Source: Streptomyces roseoverticillatus | GTDB taxonomy: Bacteria > Actinomycetota > Actinomycetes > Streptomycetales > Streptomycetaceae | DNA length: 64,000 nucleotides | Direction of reading: 5' to 3' | Assembly: GCF_000719265.1 (NCBI RefSeq) | Contig: NZ_JOFL01000003.1 | Location: forward strand, 1-64,000 | Shown here: piece by piece, positions 17,401-26,333 of the stretch | Layout of the letters: every line of letters begins with the position of its first letter | Position numbering within the stretch: position 1 is the stretch's first letter | Made by a program: the position numbers and the translations under genes | The notes under the pieces: model-generated | Told to the model about the DNA's origin: nothing | Databases searched by the model: none | Seen by the model: only the letters and a program-made list of their open reading frames with translations

Positions 17401-20389
17401 GGTTGCTCGTGCGGTCCGGGTTGAGCTCCTCCACCAGCCGCTCGAACGGCAGGTCCTGATGGGCCAGCGCGGCGAGGTCGGCTTCCCGTACCCGCTGCAG
17501 CAGCTCCGCGAAGGTGGGGTTGCCGGAGGTGTCGGTGCGCAGGACCAGCGTGTTGACGAAGAAGCCCACGAGGTCGTCCAGGGCTTGGTCGGTGCGTCCG
17601 GCGGTGGCGGTGCCGAGCGGGATGTCGGTGCCGGCGCCGAGCCGGGTGAGCAACGCCGCCAGCGTGGCCTGGAGGGTCATGAAGAGGGTCGCGCCGTGGT
17701 CGCGGGCGAGGGACTCCAGGCGGGTGTGGAGTTCCGCCGGGATGTCGAAGTGGAGGAGTCCGCCGGTGTGGGTGGGGTGGGCCGGGCGGGGCCGGTCGGT
17801 GGGCAGGGCCAGTTCCTGCGGCAGGCCGGCCAGGGTCCGGGTCCAGAAGTCCGCCTGCTCCTCGGCCGTCTCTTCCAGGAGCTCACGCTGCCAGAGCGTG
17901 TAATCGGCGTACTGGACCGGCAAGGGCTCCCACTGCGGCGCACCTCCCGCGCGCCGGGCCTCGTAGGCGGCCGACAGATCCCGCAGCAACGGCGCCTCCG
18001 ACCACCCGTCACTCGCAATGTGATGCAAGGTCAGCAGCAGGGTGTGCTCGTCGGGGGCCGTCGTGAACAGTGTGGCCCTGACCGGGAGTTCGTCTGCGAG
18101 CCGGAAGGGGGCGAAGGCGTCCGCGTGGAAGCGGGCAGTGACGTCCTCGGGCGCGCACCGGACCACAGCGAGCTCTACGGAAGCCTCCTCAGGAGCGAGG
18201 ACCCGCTGGAAAGGCTCGCCGTCGACAGCGGGGAACACCGTCCGCAGCGACTCGTGACGCCCCACGACGTCACCGATGGCCGACCGCAAGGCACCCACAT
18301 CCACCACGCCCCGGACCCGGAAGGCGAACGGCGCGTTGTACGTAGGACTCTGCTCGAACCCGTCAAGAAACCACAGGCGCTGCTGAGCGAAGGACAACGG
18401 CAGCACCTCCGGCCGCGCGCGGCGCGTCACCGCCGGACGAGCCGTCACTCCGTCGGCCAGGCAGGCGGCGATCCCCGCCACGGTGGGGGCGCCGAACAGC
18501 GCACGGACGCCCAGTTCCACGCCCAGCACCGAGCGGATCCGGCTGATGAGCCGGGTGGCCTTGAGGGAGTGGCCGCCCAAGGCGAAGAAGTTGTCGTCCA
18601 CACCCACGCCCGGCACGCCCAGCACCTGTGCGAACAAGCCGCACAACAGCTCTTCCTGCACCGACCGCGGGCTCCGCTCCTCGCGGACCGCTACCGCCGC
18701 GGACGCCGCTGCCGCCTCGTCGGCGACGGCTCTGCGGCGCTCCTGGCTGCGGCTGCGGAACGCGCGCTCCTGCTCCGCCGTCTCGAAGATCTCCAGCGCG
18801 CCGACGGGGGCCTCCGGATCCGCGGCGGCGGCACCGAGGAGACGCGCCAGGAGGCGGTGGAGGGACTCGGCGGTCTCGTGGTCGAAGAGGTCGGTGGCGA
18901 ACTGCAGGATGCCCGAGATTCCCGCCGGGTTGCTGCCGGCGTCCCGTTGCTCGGTGAAGCTCCAGCCGAGGTCGAACTTGGAGGGCGCGGCGTCGAGGGG
19001 CTGCGCCGCGACGGTGGTGCCGGGGAGGTCCAGGGCGGCCTCGGCGTTGTTCTGCAGGACGAGCATGGTCTGGAAGAGCGGGTGCCGGGCACTGGTGCGG
19101 TCCGGGTTGAGCTCCTCCACCAGCCGCTCGAACGGCAGGTCCTGATGGGCCAGCGCGGCAAGATCGGCTTCCCGTACCCGCTGCAGCAGCTCCGCGAAGG
19201 TGGGGTTGCCGGAGGTGTCGGTGCGCAGGACCAGCGTGTTGACGAAGAAGCCCACCAAATCGTCCAGGGCCTGGTCGGTGCGTCCGGCGGTGGCGGTGCC
19301 GAGCGGGATGTCGGTGCCGGCGCCGAGCCGGGTGAGCAACGCCGCCAGCGCCGCTTGCAGGGTCATGAAGAGCGTCGCCCCCTGCCCGCGGGCGAGGGAC
19401 TCCAGCCGGGAATGGACCTCGGCGGGGATGTCGAAGTGGATGAGTCCGCCGGCGTGGGTGGGCTGCGCCGGGCGGGGCCGGTCGGTGGGCAGGGCCAGTT
19501 CCTGCGGCAGGCCGGCCAGGGCCTCGGCCCAGAACTCCGCCTGTTCCTTCCCCGTCTCCTCCAGGAGCTCACGCTGCCAGAGCGTGTAATCGGCGTACTG
19601 GACCGGCAAGGGCTCCCACTGCGGCGCGCCTCCCGCGCGCCGGGCCTCGTAGGCGGCCGACAGATCCCGCAGCAACGGCGCCTCCGACCACCCGTCACTC
19701 GCAATGTGATGCAACGTCACGAGAAGGATGTGGTCGTCGGGCGCGACCGAGAACAACGTCACCCGGATGGGAAGCTCGATGGCCAGCTGGAAGGGCGCGA
19801 AGGCGTCCTCGTGAAAGCGCGCGGTGACCTCCTCGGCCGCGCACCGGACCACAGCGAGGTCCACCGAAGCCTCGCCGGGAGCGAGGACCCACTGGAAAGG
19901 CTCGCCGTCGACGGCAGGGAACAGCGTCCGCAAGGACTCGTGACGCCCCACGACATCACCGATGGCCGACCGCAACGCATCCACGTCCACCACGCCCCGG
20001 ACCCGGAAGGCGAACGGCGCGTTGTACGTAGGACTCTGCTCGAACCCGTCAAGAAACCACAGGCGCTGCTGGGCGAAGGACAACGGCAGCACCTCCGGGC
20101 GCGTGCGGGGCGTCACCGCCGGACGAGCTGCCGCCGCACCGTCCGCGGTCCGTGCCGCCAGCCGCTCCGCCAGGCCCGCCACGGTGGGCGCGCCGAACAG
20201 CTCCCGCACACCCAGTTGGACGCCCAGCACCGTCCTGATCCGGCTGAGCAGTTGGGCGGCCTTGAGCGAGTGGCCGCCCAGGGCGAAGAAGTTGTCGTCC
20301 ACACCCACGCCCGGCACATCCAGCACCTGCGCGAACAAGCCGCACAACAGCTCTTCCTGCACCGACCGCGGGTTCTGCGAATGCGTCAT
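14411..20389 (-). CDS. Nonribosomal peptide synthetase, T-C-T-C-A-T-TE
   Basis: A 1992-residue megasynthase. Order: carrier T1 (Ser41 in LGGHSL), condensation C1 (about 100-530; HHIASDG at 227-233), T2 (Ser608), C2 (HHIASDG at 789-795), adenylation A (about 1110-1640; [11 protein letters not shown] near 1281, GYGPTE near 1426), T3 (near Ser1682) and thioesterase (GWSFGG with Ser1824; EHGELTRPD supplies the His). Both C domains keep the catalytic HHxxxDG. T1 and T2 have no A domain of their own, so they must be charged in trans. My hand-aligned pocket for A is D-S-C-E-E-G-G-V-Y-K; the acids suggest a basic residue, weakly. T1-C1 and T2-C2 are a recent duplication. It lies downstream of MbtH. 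Confidence 0.95.
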   Translation of the reverse strand: MTHSQNPRSVQEELLCGLFAQVLDVPGVGVDDNFFALGGHSLKAAQLLSRIRTVLGVQLGVRELFGAPTVAGLAERLAARTADGAAAARPAVTPRTRPEVLPLSFAQQRLWFLDGFEQSPTYNAPFAFRVRGVVDVDALRSAIGDVVGRHESLRTLFPAVDGEPFQWVLAPGEASVDLAVVRCAAEEVTARFHEDAFAPFQLAIELPIRVTLFSVAPDDHILLVTLHHIASDGWSEAPLLRDLSAAYEARRAGGAPQWEPLPVQYADYTLWQRELLEETGKEQAEFWAEALAGLPQELALPTDRPRPAQPTHAGGLIHFDIPAEVHSRLESLARGQGATLFMTLQAALAALLTRLGAGTDIPLGTATAGRTDQALDDLVGFFVNTLVLRTDTSGNPTFAELLQRVREADLAALAHQDLPFERLVEELNPDRTSARHPLFQTMLVLQNNAEAALDLPGTTVAAQPLDAAPSKFDLGWSFTEQRDAGSNPAGISGILQFATDLFDHETAESLHRLLARLLGAAAADPEAPVGALEIFETAEQERAFRSRSQERRRAVADEAAAASAAVAVREERSPRSVQEELLCGLFAQVLGVPGVGVDDNFFALGGHSLKATRLISRIRSVLGVELGVRALFGAPTVAGIAACLADGVTARPAVTRRARPEVLPLSFAQQRLWFLDGFEQSPTYNAPFAFRVRGVVDVGALRSAIGDVVGRHESLRTVFPAVDGEPFQRVLAPEEASVELAVVRCAPEDVTARFHADAFAPFRLADELPVRATLFTTAPDEHTLLLTLHHIASDGWSEAPLLRDLSAAYEARRAGGAPQWEPLPVQYADYTLWQRELLEETAEEQADFWTRTLAGLPQELALPTDRPRPAHPTHTGGLLHFDIPAELHTRLESLARDHGATLFMTLQATLAALLTRLGAGTDIPLGTATAGRTDQALDDLVGFFVNTLVLRTDTSGNPTFAELLQRVREADLAALAHQDLPFERLVEELNPDRTSNRHPLFQTMLVLQNNAEAALDLPGTTVTAQPLDAAPTKFDLDFTFVERHAADGSPEGIRGVLHYAADLFDRGTAASLAQRLLRLVTAVTGAPDTPVDALDLLSPQESSRILTQWNDTARALPDDRLLHEVFEEHARRTPAATALVDAHGPVTFHELNSRANRLAWMLIGQGVGPDQHVATLLPRTSEHVVAQLAVLKAGGCHVPLDPEDPVERLALMLADAAPALLLTDVANEARLRPHCAADLPVLPVDDPSVQAVRTRYAHVDPAREDRPVRLRPDHLAYVIYTSGSTGRPKGVAVEHRSLVNLLHGHLGEVYAAHTAGGRRVRAALTGPLTFDSSWCPLLWLMGGHELHLVDDEIRRDPQALVEYVAAEAVDYLEVSPTFCRQLLAAGLLSDARPSRPRIIELGGEGCDQALWSELRAVPGTATVNGYGPTEATVYVSYAHAAEHERPAIGRPMGNNRVYVLDPGLRPAPAGVVGELYLAGAGVARGYVGRPALTAQRFVACPYGAPGERMYRTGDLVRWTADGALEYVGRADEQVKIRGFRIEPGEVETVLAAHAAVRQVAVVVREDRPGDRRLVAYVVPERDSTRSGGGPAAPDAGDLRRFAASALPRHMVPSAFVLLDALPLTSRGKLDRRSLPAPGDGATVHRRGPRSVREELLCGLFAQVLGVPEVGVDDDFFALGGHSMLATRLISRVRSVLGAELDIRTLFDAPTVAELGERLTEERREDSLAVLLPLRRARSTARTAPSRTAAAPAPLFCVHPAAGVSWVYSGLLRHLAPDQPVYGLQAHGLTDPDAAPASMTEMVEAYLAQIRSVRPQGPYALLGWSFGGLVAHEMAVRLQEEGEEVTSLVLMDSYPPAGGVPDGGEAADEDELRQALFASLGHRPDAADPDGPLALLGERGLAAMVRVFAHHGALQSGFVPRAFQGDVLLFEATEGKAAGSPRPGAWRPYVTGRIDVTPVKGEHGELTRPDRLAQIGPVLADRLAGGLRTPARG
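17275..18670 (-). repeat. Second copy of the duplicated T-C unit
   Basis: This segment repeats 18960-20370 almost base for base over long stretches. Three anchors (at 17341, 17881 and 18361) recur exactly 1686 bases later; in the carrier region the offset becomes 1701 because of a 15-base length change in the T-C linker. It encodes T2 and most of C2. Limits are approximate. Confidence 0.85.
18960..20370 (-). repeat. First copy of the duplicated T-C unit
   Basis: Encodes T1 and most of C1. It matches 17275-18670 at a 1686-base offset (562 codons). The match at silent positions implies recent duplication or ongoing gene conversion. Limits are approximate. Confidence 0.85.
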
Positions 20390-20417
20390 GACGCTCCCTT
20401 GAAGATCCGAGACGGAT

Positions 20418-20621
20418 TCACTTGCCGACGGCCGGTTTCGGCGTCAGGTCGCGCCAGTGCTCGTCGACGTAGTCGAGGCACGCCTGGTAGCCGGCCGCGC
20501 CGTGCGCCACGGTCCAGCCCATGGGGGGTGCCAGCCGCGCCGGCCACAGGGAGTGCTGGTTGCTGTCGTTGGTCAGGACCAGGTAGGTCCCGTCGGCGTC
20601 TTCGAAGGGGTTCGTCACCAC
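20418..20621 (-). CDS. MbtH family NRPS accessory protein
   Basis: A 67-residue MbtH-like protein that binds adenylation domains and helps them fold and work. Family residues are clear: [30 protein letters not shown] with the conserved Trp, and GWTVAHG ... [14 protein letters not shown] at the end. Two adjacent GTG codons are possible starts; the first (20619-20621) is 7 bases after AAGGA and is preferred, and the second would shorten the protein by one residue. It sits 28 bases upstream of the NRPS gene and 65 bases downstream of the thioesterase, evidently in one operon. Confidence 0.93.
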   Translation of the reverse strand: MVTNPFEDADGTYLVLTNDSNQHSLWPARLAPPMGWTVAHGAAGYQACLDYVDEHWRDLTPKPAVGK

Positions 20622-20686
20622 TGGGGTGTCCTTTCCGGCAAGGCAAGGAGGGAGGAGGGGAGGGGAGGAGGGGGTACGGTGCAGGC

Positions 20687-21475
20687 TCAGGCGGGGGCGC
20701 CGAGCGGTGCCTCGGTCAGCGCGCGGATGCGGACCGGCAGCTCTCGCCAGATGTCCGGGGTGTAGAAGTGGCCCCCGGGCAGCACGTCGTGGCGGTACGG
20801 GCCCGTCGCGACCCGGCGCCACTGGTTCCCGGCGTCCTGCTCGATGACGTCGTCGCCGGTCGCCGAGAGCATCTGCACCGGGACGCTCACGACGGTCCCC
20901 GGCGTGTAGCGGAAGGTGTCGCGGACCTGGATGTCCGCCCGCATGAGCTCCACCGCCATCTCCTGGAGGTCGGGGTCCTCCAGGACGTGCGCGGGCATCA
21001 GGCCGTTGGCCCGCATCCAGTCCAGGAGCGACGCGTCGGTGTCCTGCCGGGCGGGGAACATGTCACGGGGCGTCAAGCCGCGGTCGGGCGCGTTGCACGA
21101 GGAGACGACCAGCGTCTCGGGCAGCGGCCCGCCGCCGCGCTCGATGCGGGCCGCGACATCGAAGGCCATCCAGCCGCCCATGCTGTGGCCGAACAGGACG
21201 TACGGGCCGTCGACGGCGGAGAGCACGGCGGCGGTGGTGTCGGCCGCGAGCTCGTCCCAGTCCGTCGCGCAGGGCTCCGCGAACCGCCCTTCGCGGCCCG
21301 GGTAGCAGACGGCGGACAAGGCCACGTCCGCCGGGACGCACGCGCTCCACTCGTGGTACGGCCCGGTGCCGCCGCCGCAGAAGCCCAGGCAGATGAGCGT
21401 GCGCGAGGTGTGCTCGTCCCGCTCCTTGATCCGGATGACGGTGGTGTCCTGTTTTTCAGGCGTTCGTCCAGCCAT
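20687..21475 (-). CDS. Type II thioesterase (NRPS editing)
   Basis: A 262-residue alpha/beta hydrolase of the type II thioesterase family, which clears wrongly loaded or stalled groups from NRPS carrier domains. LICLGFCGGG is the oxyanion region, GHSMGG holds the nucleophile Ser98, and LPGGHFY supplies the catalytic His. The ATG at 21473-21475 gives a normal N-terminus. An in-frame ATG at 21491-21493 would add six residues. Further upstream the frame stays open through a Lys/His-rich tandem repeat (21494-21574), which I treat as non-coding leader. It lies between the A-T gene and mbtH-like gene in the NRPS operon. Confidence 0.92.
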   Translation of the reverse strand: MAGRTPEKQDTTVIRIKERDEHTSRTLICLGFCGGGTGPYHEWSACVPADVALSAVCYPGREGRFAEPCATDWDELAADTTAAVLSAVDGPYVLFGHSMGGWMAFDVAARIERGGGPLPETLVVSSCNAPDRGLTPRDMFPARQDTDASLLDWMRANGLMPAHVLEDPDLQEMAVELMRADIQVRDTFRYTPGTVVSVPVQMLSATGDDVIEQDAGNQWRRVATGPYRHDVLPGGHFYTPDIWRELPVRIRALTEAPLGAPA

Positions 21476-21493
21476 GGCGGTCTTCTTCCTCAT

Positions 21494-21574
21494 CTTCTCG
21501 TGCTTCTCGTGCTTCTTGCACTTCTTGTGCTTCTTGCTGCTTCTTGCTGCTTCTTGTGCTTCTTGTGCTTCTCG
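21494..21574. repeat. Nine tandem copies of a 9-10 bp repeat in the thioesterase leader
   Basis: Plus-strand units are variants of CTTCTTGTG at 21494, 21503, 21512, 21521, 21530, 21540, 21550, 21559 and 21568 (the last partial); two units carry one extra base. On the transcribed minus strand this is a purine-rich CACAAGAAG series just before the thioesterase start. If translated in that frame it would give a Lys/His-rich tract. Confidence 0.9.
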
Positions 21575-21659
21575 AACGGATGCCGGCCGGGCGTCGCCGG
21601 TCCCGGCGGCGGGGCGGTGACCGGCGGGCCCGTGCCCCGCGTGCCCCGTCGCGCTGCGG

Positions 21660-23513
21660 TCAGGCGCCGGCGCGCAGCGCATCGACGTGGCGGGCCAGGT
21701 CCCGGAGCCGGGGGTGCCGGTAGACCTCGCGGGCCGACATGGCGATCCCGAACTGCTTCTTGATCCGGGCCACGACGCGCAGCGCGATCAGTGAGTGGCC
21801 GCCCATGGCGAAGAAGTCGTCGTCGGCCCGGATGCGCTCGCGGCCGAGCACCTCGGACCACACGGCCGCGATCAGCGTCTCGGCCTCGCCTTCGGGGGCG
21901 TCGTCCGGGGCCTCGTGCGCTGCCGGTTCCGCGCTCTCCTCGGGTGCGGGCAGGGCGGCGACGTCGACCTTGCCGTTCACCGTCAGCGGCAGGGCGTCGA
22001 GGGCGGTGTAGACGGTGGGGAGCATGAACTGCGGCAGGACGCCGGCCAGCCGCCCGCGCAGCGTCTCGGCGGTCGGAACCCCGTCCGCCGCGTCGGCCGC
22101 CGCCACGTAGTACGCGACGAGCTGCTCGCCGGTGACCGGGCTGCTGTGCAGCGTGACCGCGGCGGCGGCCACGCCCGGCTGACCGGCCAGCGCCGTCTCG
22201 ATCTCGCCCAGTTCGACGCGGTAGCCCCGGATCTTGACCTGCCGGTCGATGCGGCCCAGGTACTCCAGGGCCCCGTCGGCACGGGTGCGCACCTTGTCCC
22301 CGGTGCGGTACATGCGGGTGCCGTCGGCGGCGAAGGGGTCGGCGACGAACCGCGTCGCGGTCTGCGCGGGCCGGTTCACGTACCCCAGGGCCACCTGGGG
22401 CCCCGCGAGGTAGAGCTCGCCCTGCGCGCCGCCGGCCACCGGCTGCAGATCGGCGTCCAGGACGTACGCCCGTACGTGCGCCAGCGCGGGGCCGATGTGC
22501 GGGGTGCCGCCCTCGATCCAGGCCGCGGTGGCGTCCACGGTGCACTCGGTCGGCCCGTACAGGTTCAGCGCTTCGAGCCGCCCGGCGGTGCGTGCCTCCG
22601 CCAGCTCGCGCCAGGTCTGCTCGGGCACCGGCTCGCCGCCCATGAACAGCCGCAGCGTCCCGGCCCGGCCCTCGGCCGCGCGCACGAGCAGGTCGGCGCG
22701 GAGCAGGTGCCAGTGCGAGGGGGTCAGGTCGAGGTCCTGCACGCCGTACGCGTCCAGGGCCGCGACCAGCCGCGCGGGGTCGGTGCGCTCGTCCTCGCCG
22801 AGCACGACCAGCGTGTCGCCCCGGCACACCCGCGCCCACTGCTGGACCGAGGCGTCGAAGGAGACGCTGGCGTTCCAAGCGACGACACGAGGCCGCGCGG
22901 CGTACATGCCCGCCTCCTCCAGCCCGTCCACCAGGGCGGCCGCACCGCCGCGCGTGGTCTCGACGCCCTTGGGCGTGCCCGTCGAACCGGAGGTGTAGAT
23001 CACGTAGGCCGGGGTGTGGGCGGCGACCGGCACGGGCGGCGCCGGGGGCTGGTCCGCGGCGGCTACGGGCCGGCCGGCCTCCACGGTCCGCACGCCGTCC
23101 GGCCATGCGCGGCCGGCACCGGCGGTCACCAGGACCCGGACTCCGGCGTCGCGCACCATGCCGTGCCGCCGCTCCTGCGGGTACTCGGGGTCGATGGGGA
23201 CGTACGCCGCGCCCGCCCGCCAGACGGCGAGCAGCGCGACGACGAGGTCCGCGCCCCGGGGCAGGCTGACCCCGACCCGGTCGCCGGGGGCGACGCCCAG
23301 CCCGGTCAGCACGCCGGCCGTCTCGGCGGTGCGCCGGTCGAGTTCGGCGAAGGTCAGGCGGCTGCCGTGGTCGTGGACGGCGGTTCCGGACGGGTCGTTC
23401 GCCACGGCCTGCGCGAAGCGCGTCAGCAAGTCGACGGGCACGGGCCGGCCGCACGCCGCGGCCGGGGAGACGGCCGGCTCCGGGCTGTGGGGGCCTTCGA
23501 GAACGCCGGTCAC
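21660..23513 (-). CDS. Stand-alone NRPS adenylation-carrier (A-T) protein, Glu/Gln-like pocket
   Basis: A 617-residue two-domain protein. The A domain (about 30-510) carries YTSGSTGTPKG near residue 172, LYGPTECT near 320 and LPLTVNGKVD near 510. The carrier domain follows, with the phosphopantetheine serine near 574 in MGGHSL. My manual pocket alignment reads D-A-Q-D-F-G-L-V-D-K, close to codes known for Glu and Gln. There is no condensation or release domain, so its aminoacyl group must be passed on by another protein. The GTG start at 23511-23513 overlaps the oxygenase stop (GTGA) and follows AGGAG by 8 bases, which couples the two genes and suggests the oxygenase modifies this carrier-bound residue. 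Confidence 0.92.
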   Translation of the reverse strand: MTGVLEGPHSPEPAVSPAAACGRPVPVDLLTRFAQAVANDPSGTAVHDHGSRLTFAELDRRTAETAGVLTGLGVAPGDRVGVSLPRGADLVVALLAVWRAGAAYVPIDPEYPQERRHGMVRDAGVRVLVTAGAGRAWPDGVRTVEAGRPVAAADQPPAPPVPVAAHTPAYVIYTSGSTGTPKGVETTRGGAAALVDGLEEAGMYAARPRVVAWNASVSFDASVQQWARVCRGDTLVVLGEDERTDPARLVAALDAYGVQDLDLTPSHWHLLRADLLVRAAEGRAGTLRLFMGGEPVPEQTWRELAEARTAGRLEALNLYGPTECTVDATAAWIEGGTPHIGPALAHVRAYVLDADLQPVAGGAQGELYLAGPQVALGYVNRPAQTATRFVADPFAADGTRMYRTGDKVRTRADGALEYLGRIDRQVKIRGYRVELGEIETALAGQPGVAAAAVTLHSSPVTGEQLVAYYVAAADAADGVPTAETLRGRLAGVLPQFMLPTVYTALDALPLTVNGKVDVAALPAPEESAEPAAHEAPDDAPEGEAETLIAAVWSEVLGRERIRADDDFFAMGGHSLIALRVVARIKKQFGIAMSAREVYRHPRLRDLARHVDALRAGA

Positions 23514-24523
23514 GCGGCCTGCTCCTCTCGTGCGGCGGCGGCCACGGTGGGCCGGCAGGCGTCGAGTCCGACCGGGTCGCCCATGGCGACGACGATGCGC
23601 CGGTCGCCGCGGAAGGGGTCGCGGCCGTGGGTGGCCAGGACGTTGTCGACGAGCAGGACGTCGCCCGGACGCCAGGTCCGGCGCAGCGTCGCGCCCTCGT
23701 AGGCGGCGTTGATCGTCTCGATGTCCTCGCCGGTCAGGGGCTTCCCGTCGCCGAGGGCGGTCTCGAACGGCAGCCCGTCCGGGCCGAACTCGTCGAGCAG
23801 CGCCTCCCGGATCTCCTCGTCGAGCGACCACGAGTTCCAGAAGGCCATGTGGTTGAACCAGACCTCCTCGCCCGTCGCGGGGTGCCGGATGATGCCCGGC
23901 CGCAGCTGCCGTGTGCGCAGCGCGCCGGAGGAGTCCCACTCACAGGAGATGAGGTTGTCCGCGCAGTACTTCTCGACGTCCTCGCGGCTCTCGGTGGCGA
24001 ACGCCGTGCGCCAGTCCAGCGAGATGTGCTCCGAGTAGGTGCGGGACAGCACCCAGCCCGCGGCGCGCATCCGCGCGACCAGGCCGGCGGGAAGGCGGCG
24101 CAGCACCTCGCGGCAGTCGGCGACCGGCGTGGCCCCGCCCTCTTCGGGGGCCGTCAGGCAGGCGAACAGCAGCAGACCGGGGAAGGTCAGGGTGTAGCTG
24201 TTCTCGTTGTGCATGCGGATCGGCTGATTCGGCGGCAGGTCGGTGGAGGAGTAGACGTCGTTGCCGTAGCTGCTGCGCGGGGTGGCCTTCTCGCGGTAGG
24301 GCGTGCGCTGCGGGATGAGGACGTCCCGCACCTTCGCGAAGTCGTCGACGTCGTGCACGGGCAGGCCGCGGAGGTAGAGCGCGCCGTGCCGGTGCAGTGC
24401 CGCGCGCAGCTCGGAGCGGACCGAGGCGAGCCAGGCGCACGCCTCGGCGGCGTCCGCGAACTGCGGGACCCGGGTCGTCGCCGGTTTCCCGGTCTCGGTG
24501 GCCCAGGAGAGAGAATCGCTCAT
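23510..24523 (-). CDS. SyrP/KtzO-like Fe(II)/2-oxoglutarate oxygenase
   Basis: A 337-residue TauD/SyrP-family dioxygenase. Iron ligands are His105 and Glu107 in MHNENSYT and the distal His299 in ATHGRDPF, followed by GDRRIVVAM, whose arginine binds 2-oxoglutarate. EEGGATPVADCREVLRRLP is typical of the SyrP group. SyrP beta-hydroxylates Asp, and KtzO/KtzP beta-hydroxylate Glu, on NRPS carriers. Given the four-base overlap with an A-T protein whose pocket looks Glu/Gln-specific, beta-hydroxylation of that residue is the natural inference. The ATG at 24521-24523 leads the operon that runs through A-T, thioesterase, MbtH and the megasynthase. Confidence 0.9.
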   Translation of the reverse strand: MSDSLSWATETGKPATTRVPQFADAAEACAWLASVRSELRAALHRHGALYLRGLPVHDVDDFAKVRDVLIPQRTPYREKATPRSSYGNDVYSSTDLPPNQPIRMHNENSYTLTFPGLLLFACLTAPEEGGATPVADCREVLRRLPAGLVARMRAAGWVLSRTYSEHISLDWRTAFATESREDVEKYCADNLISCEWDSSGALRTRQLRPGIIRHPATGEEVWFNHMAFWNSWSLDEEIREALLDEFGPDGLPFETALGDGKPLTGEDIETINAAYEGATLRRTWRPGDVLLVDNVLATHGRDPFRGDRRIVVAMGDPVGLDACRPTVAAAAREEQAA

Positions 24524-24881
24524 CGTGTTGCGCGTCCTGTCGTGTCGTTGCTGACGGATTGCCTCGTACGCCGCCGGATCCCGCGCGTCATCCCCATCCG
24601 GTGTCGTCTCCGTCGTTCGCGTCGCGGTGCACGGCTGTCGGGAATCGGCGTAGGAGCATGGGGGATTTCCTCGTACTTCCAAAACGGGAGGGTGGATTCT
24701 TTTTCTGACCGGCGTCTTCGAGCTCAGCCATGGGTTGCGGCCACCGGATTCGGGCGCCGGATGCGTTCGCCGGCCAACGGGATTCACGTTGTCATCCGAA
24801 ATGCACACCGACCAAGGCCGTTCGGGGCTGGTGTTCACGCCTGTCGCATAGATGAGAGGGGGACGAAACGGGCAATTAAGG
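24524..24881. other. 358-bp gap upstream of the oxygenase-led NRPS operon
   Basis: No credible gene. It must hold the promoter of the oxygenase-A-T-thioesterase-MbtH-NRPS operon. At 24830-24865 it carries an element, GGTGTTCACGCCTGTCG then N7 then a G-rich block, that recurs at 28831-28865. A locally A/T-rich patch lies at 24678-24720. I could not pick out a confident -10/-35 pair. Confidence 0.6.
24830..24865. promoter_or_regulatory. Shared NRPS-locus element, copy 1
   Basis: GGTGTTCACGCCTGTCG (24830-24846), a 7-base spacer, then GAGAGGGGGACG. Copy 2 at 28831-28865 has one mismatch in the 17-base core and one base fewer in the G-rich block. Copy 1 lies just past the MFS stop and about 310 bases upstream of the oxygenase start. 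Confidence 0.6.
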
Positions 24882-26237
24882 TCACAGGGAGTGCCCGGCC
24901 CGGGCCGTCGCCTCCGCTCGTACCGGCAGGTCGCGACGGGTTCGGACGGGCGAACAGAGCAGGATCAGCGCGGTCAGCGGGATGCCCGCGGTCATCAGCC
25001 ACAGCGTCGGGCGCACACCGAGCCAGGTGCCCAGCCCGCCGGCGAGCAGTGCGCCCAGCGGCAGGGTGCCGTAGTTGAGGAACGACGAGCACGCGGTGAC
25101 CCTGCCGAGCACGCGCGGCGGGCAATAGGCCTGGTTGAAGCCCGCCTTGATGACGTTGCCCGCCACGACGCCGACCGAGGCGGACGCGTAGCCCACGACG
25201 AAGAAGGCCAGGCCCGCGCCCCGGGTGGTGAGCGCCATGAGCGGGGCGAGCGCGGGCACGCCGAGTTCGAACACCAGCAGCGCCCGGGCGGTCCCGAAAC
25301 GGGCCACGCCGCGGCGCACCAGGAGCGCGCCCAGGACACCGCCCGCCCCGCCGATCGCCATCAGCACGCCCACCCCGGTGCCGGTCAGACCGACGTCGCG
25401 CACCAGGAACACCACGAACAGCGTCTGGCACCCGCCCAGGAAGAGGTTCGAGGCGGCGCCGAAGCACGTGAGGCTGCGCAGGTAGGGATCGCGTGCCACC
25501 AGCCGCACACCCTCGCCGACCTCCTTGAAGAGGGCGCCCCGCGCCCGTGCGACGGCGGGCGCCGGCGGCTCCCGGTGCCGGATCCGGGCCACGCACACGA
25601 GGGACACGAGGAAGGTCGCCGCGTTGGTCAGCATGCCGTCGACCGCGCCGGCGGCCTGGGCGATCAGGCCGCCGGCGCCGGTCCCGGCGAGCTGCGCGGC
25701 GGAGGCGCTGCCGTGCAGCTTCGCGTTGCCCTCGGCCTGGTCCGCCGCGCCGACGATGCCGGGAAGGTAAGCGGTGTACGCGGTCTGGAAGAAGACCGCC
25801 GCGGTGCCGGCCAGCAGGGCGGCCAGCAGCAGCCCGCCCACGTCGAGCACGCCGAACCGGTGGGCGAGCGGCACGGCCACGAACAGCGCGCAGGAGACGG
25901 CGTCGGCGGCCAGCATGACCGCCCTGCGCCGCAGCCGGTCCACCCAGACCCCGGCCGGCAGGCCGATGACGAGCCAGGGCACCCAGGTCGCGGCGTTGAG
26001 CAGGCTCACCTCGAAGGTGCCGGCGTGCAGGACGGAGACGGCGACCAGCGGCAGCAGCACACCGGTGACCGCGGCGCCGAATTTCCCCGTGGTCTCGGCG
26101 TACCACAATTGCCGGAAGTCCCGGTTCCGGCTCAGCAGCCCGCCGTTCCCGGACCGGCCCGCCATTCGCCTCCCGGCGGCCTTCCCGCTGCTGTCCGCCA
26201 CCCCTTCTCCGCGGTTCTCCCGCCCCCTCACCGCCAT
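24882..26237 (-). CDS. MFS transporter (EntS/MFS_3-like), probable peptide exporter
   Basis: A 451-residue protein with about eleven to twelve hydrophobic helices and a hydrophilic N-terminal tail of 35 residues. After the tail comes NRDFRQLWYAETTGKFG, the start of helix 1 in the drug/siderophore-exporting MFS_3 group, and GLPAGVWVDRLRRRAVM is the loop 2-3 motif. Family members pump small molecules out using the proton gradient. Its place between the biosynthetic operon and the LuxR-type regulator, divergent from the latter, suggests export of the peptide and self-protection. The ATG at 26235-26237 was taken; an internal ATG about 24 codons later (MAGRSGNGG) is also possible. Confidence 0.9.
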   Translation of the reverse strand: MAVRGRENRGEGVADSSGKAAGRRMAGRSGNGGLLSRNRDFRQLWYAETTGKFGAAVTGVLLPLVAVSVLHAGTFEVSLLNAATWVPWLVIGLPAGVWVDRLRRRAVMLAADAVSCALFVAVPLAHRFGVLDVGGLLLAALLAGTAAVFFQTAYTAYLPGIVGAADQAEGNAKLHGSASAAQLAGTGAGGLIAQAAGAVDGMLTNAATFLVSLVCVARIRHREPPAPAVARARGALFKEVGEGVRLVARDPYLRSLTCFGAASNLFLGGCQTLFVVFLVRDVGLTGTGVGVLMAIGGAGGVLGALLVRRGVARFGTARALLVFELGVPALAPLMALTTRGAGLAFFVVGYASASVGVVAGNVIKAGFNQAYCPPRVLGRVTACSSFLNYGTLPLGALLAGGLGTWLGVRPTLWLMTAGIPLTALILLCSPVRTRRDLPVRAEATARAGHSL

Positions 26238-26333
26238 GGGAACAATTCCGTCTGCTCACCGTTGACCGGTTGTTGATCAGTCATCTCTAGACTGCTCCCG
26301 ATCGGGGGAAATCTCGGGTACGGCAGGGGGGCC
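26238..26333. promoter_or_regulatory. Divergent promoter region between exporter and LuxR-type regulator
   Basis: 96 bases separate the two starts. TTGACC (26262-26267) and TAGACT (26288-26293) resemble promoter boxes, but the 20-base spacing is long, so assignment is weak. The block is more AT-rich than its surroundings. Confidence 0.4.

Noticed and set aside
21494..21574. A CRISPR array
   Set aside because: Units are only 9-10 bases with no spacers, and no cas gene is present.
21476..21682. A Lys/His-rich N-terminal extension of the type II thioesterase encoded by the 9-bp repeat
   Set aside because: The ATG at 21475 gives the normal family length; the extension is pure repeat and GC-rich filler, and it would begin before the previous stop.
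16349..21763. An open frame of about 1800 codons on the plus strand, opposite the NRPS genes
   Set aside because: It is a mirror of the high-GC third-codon bias of the minus-strand NRPS genes; its translation is Gly/Arg/Val-rich without any domain.
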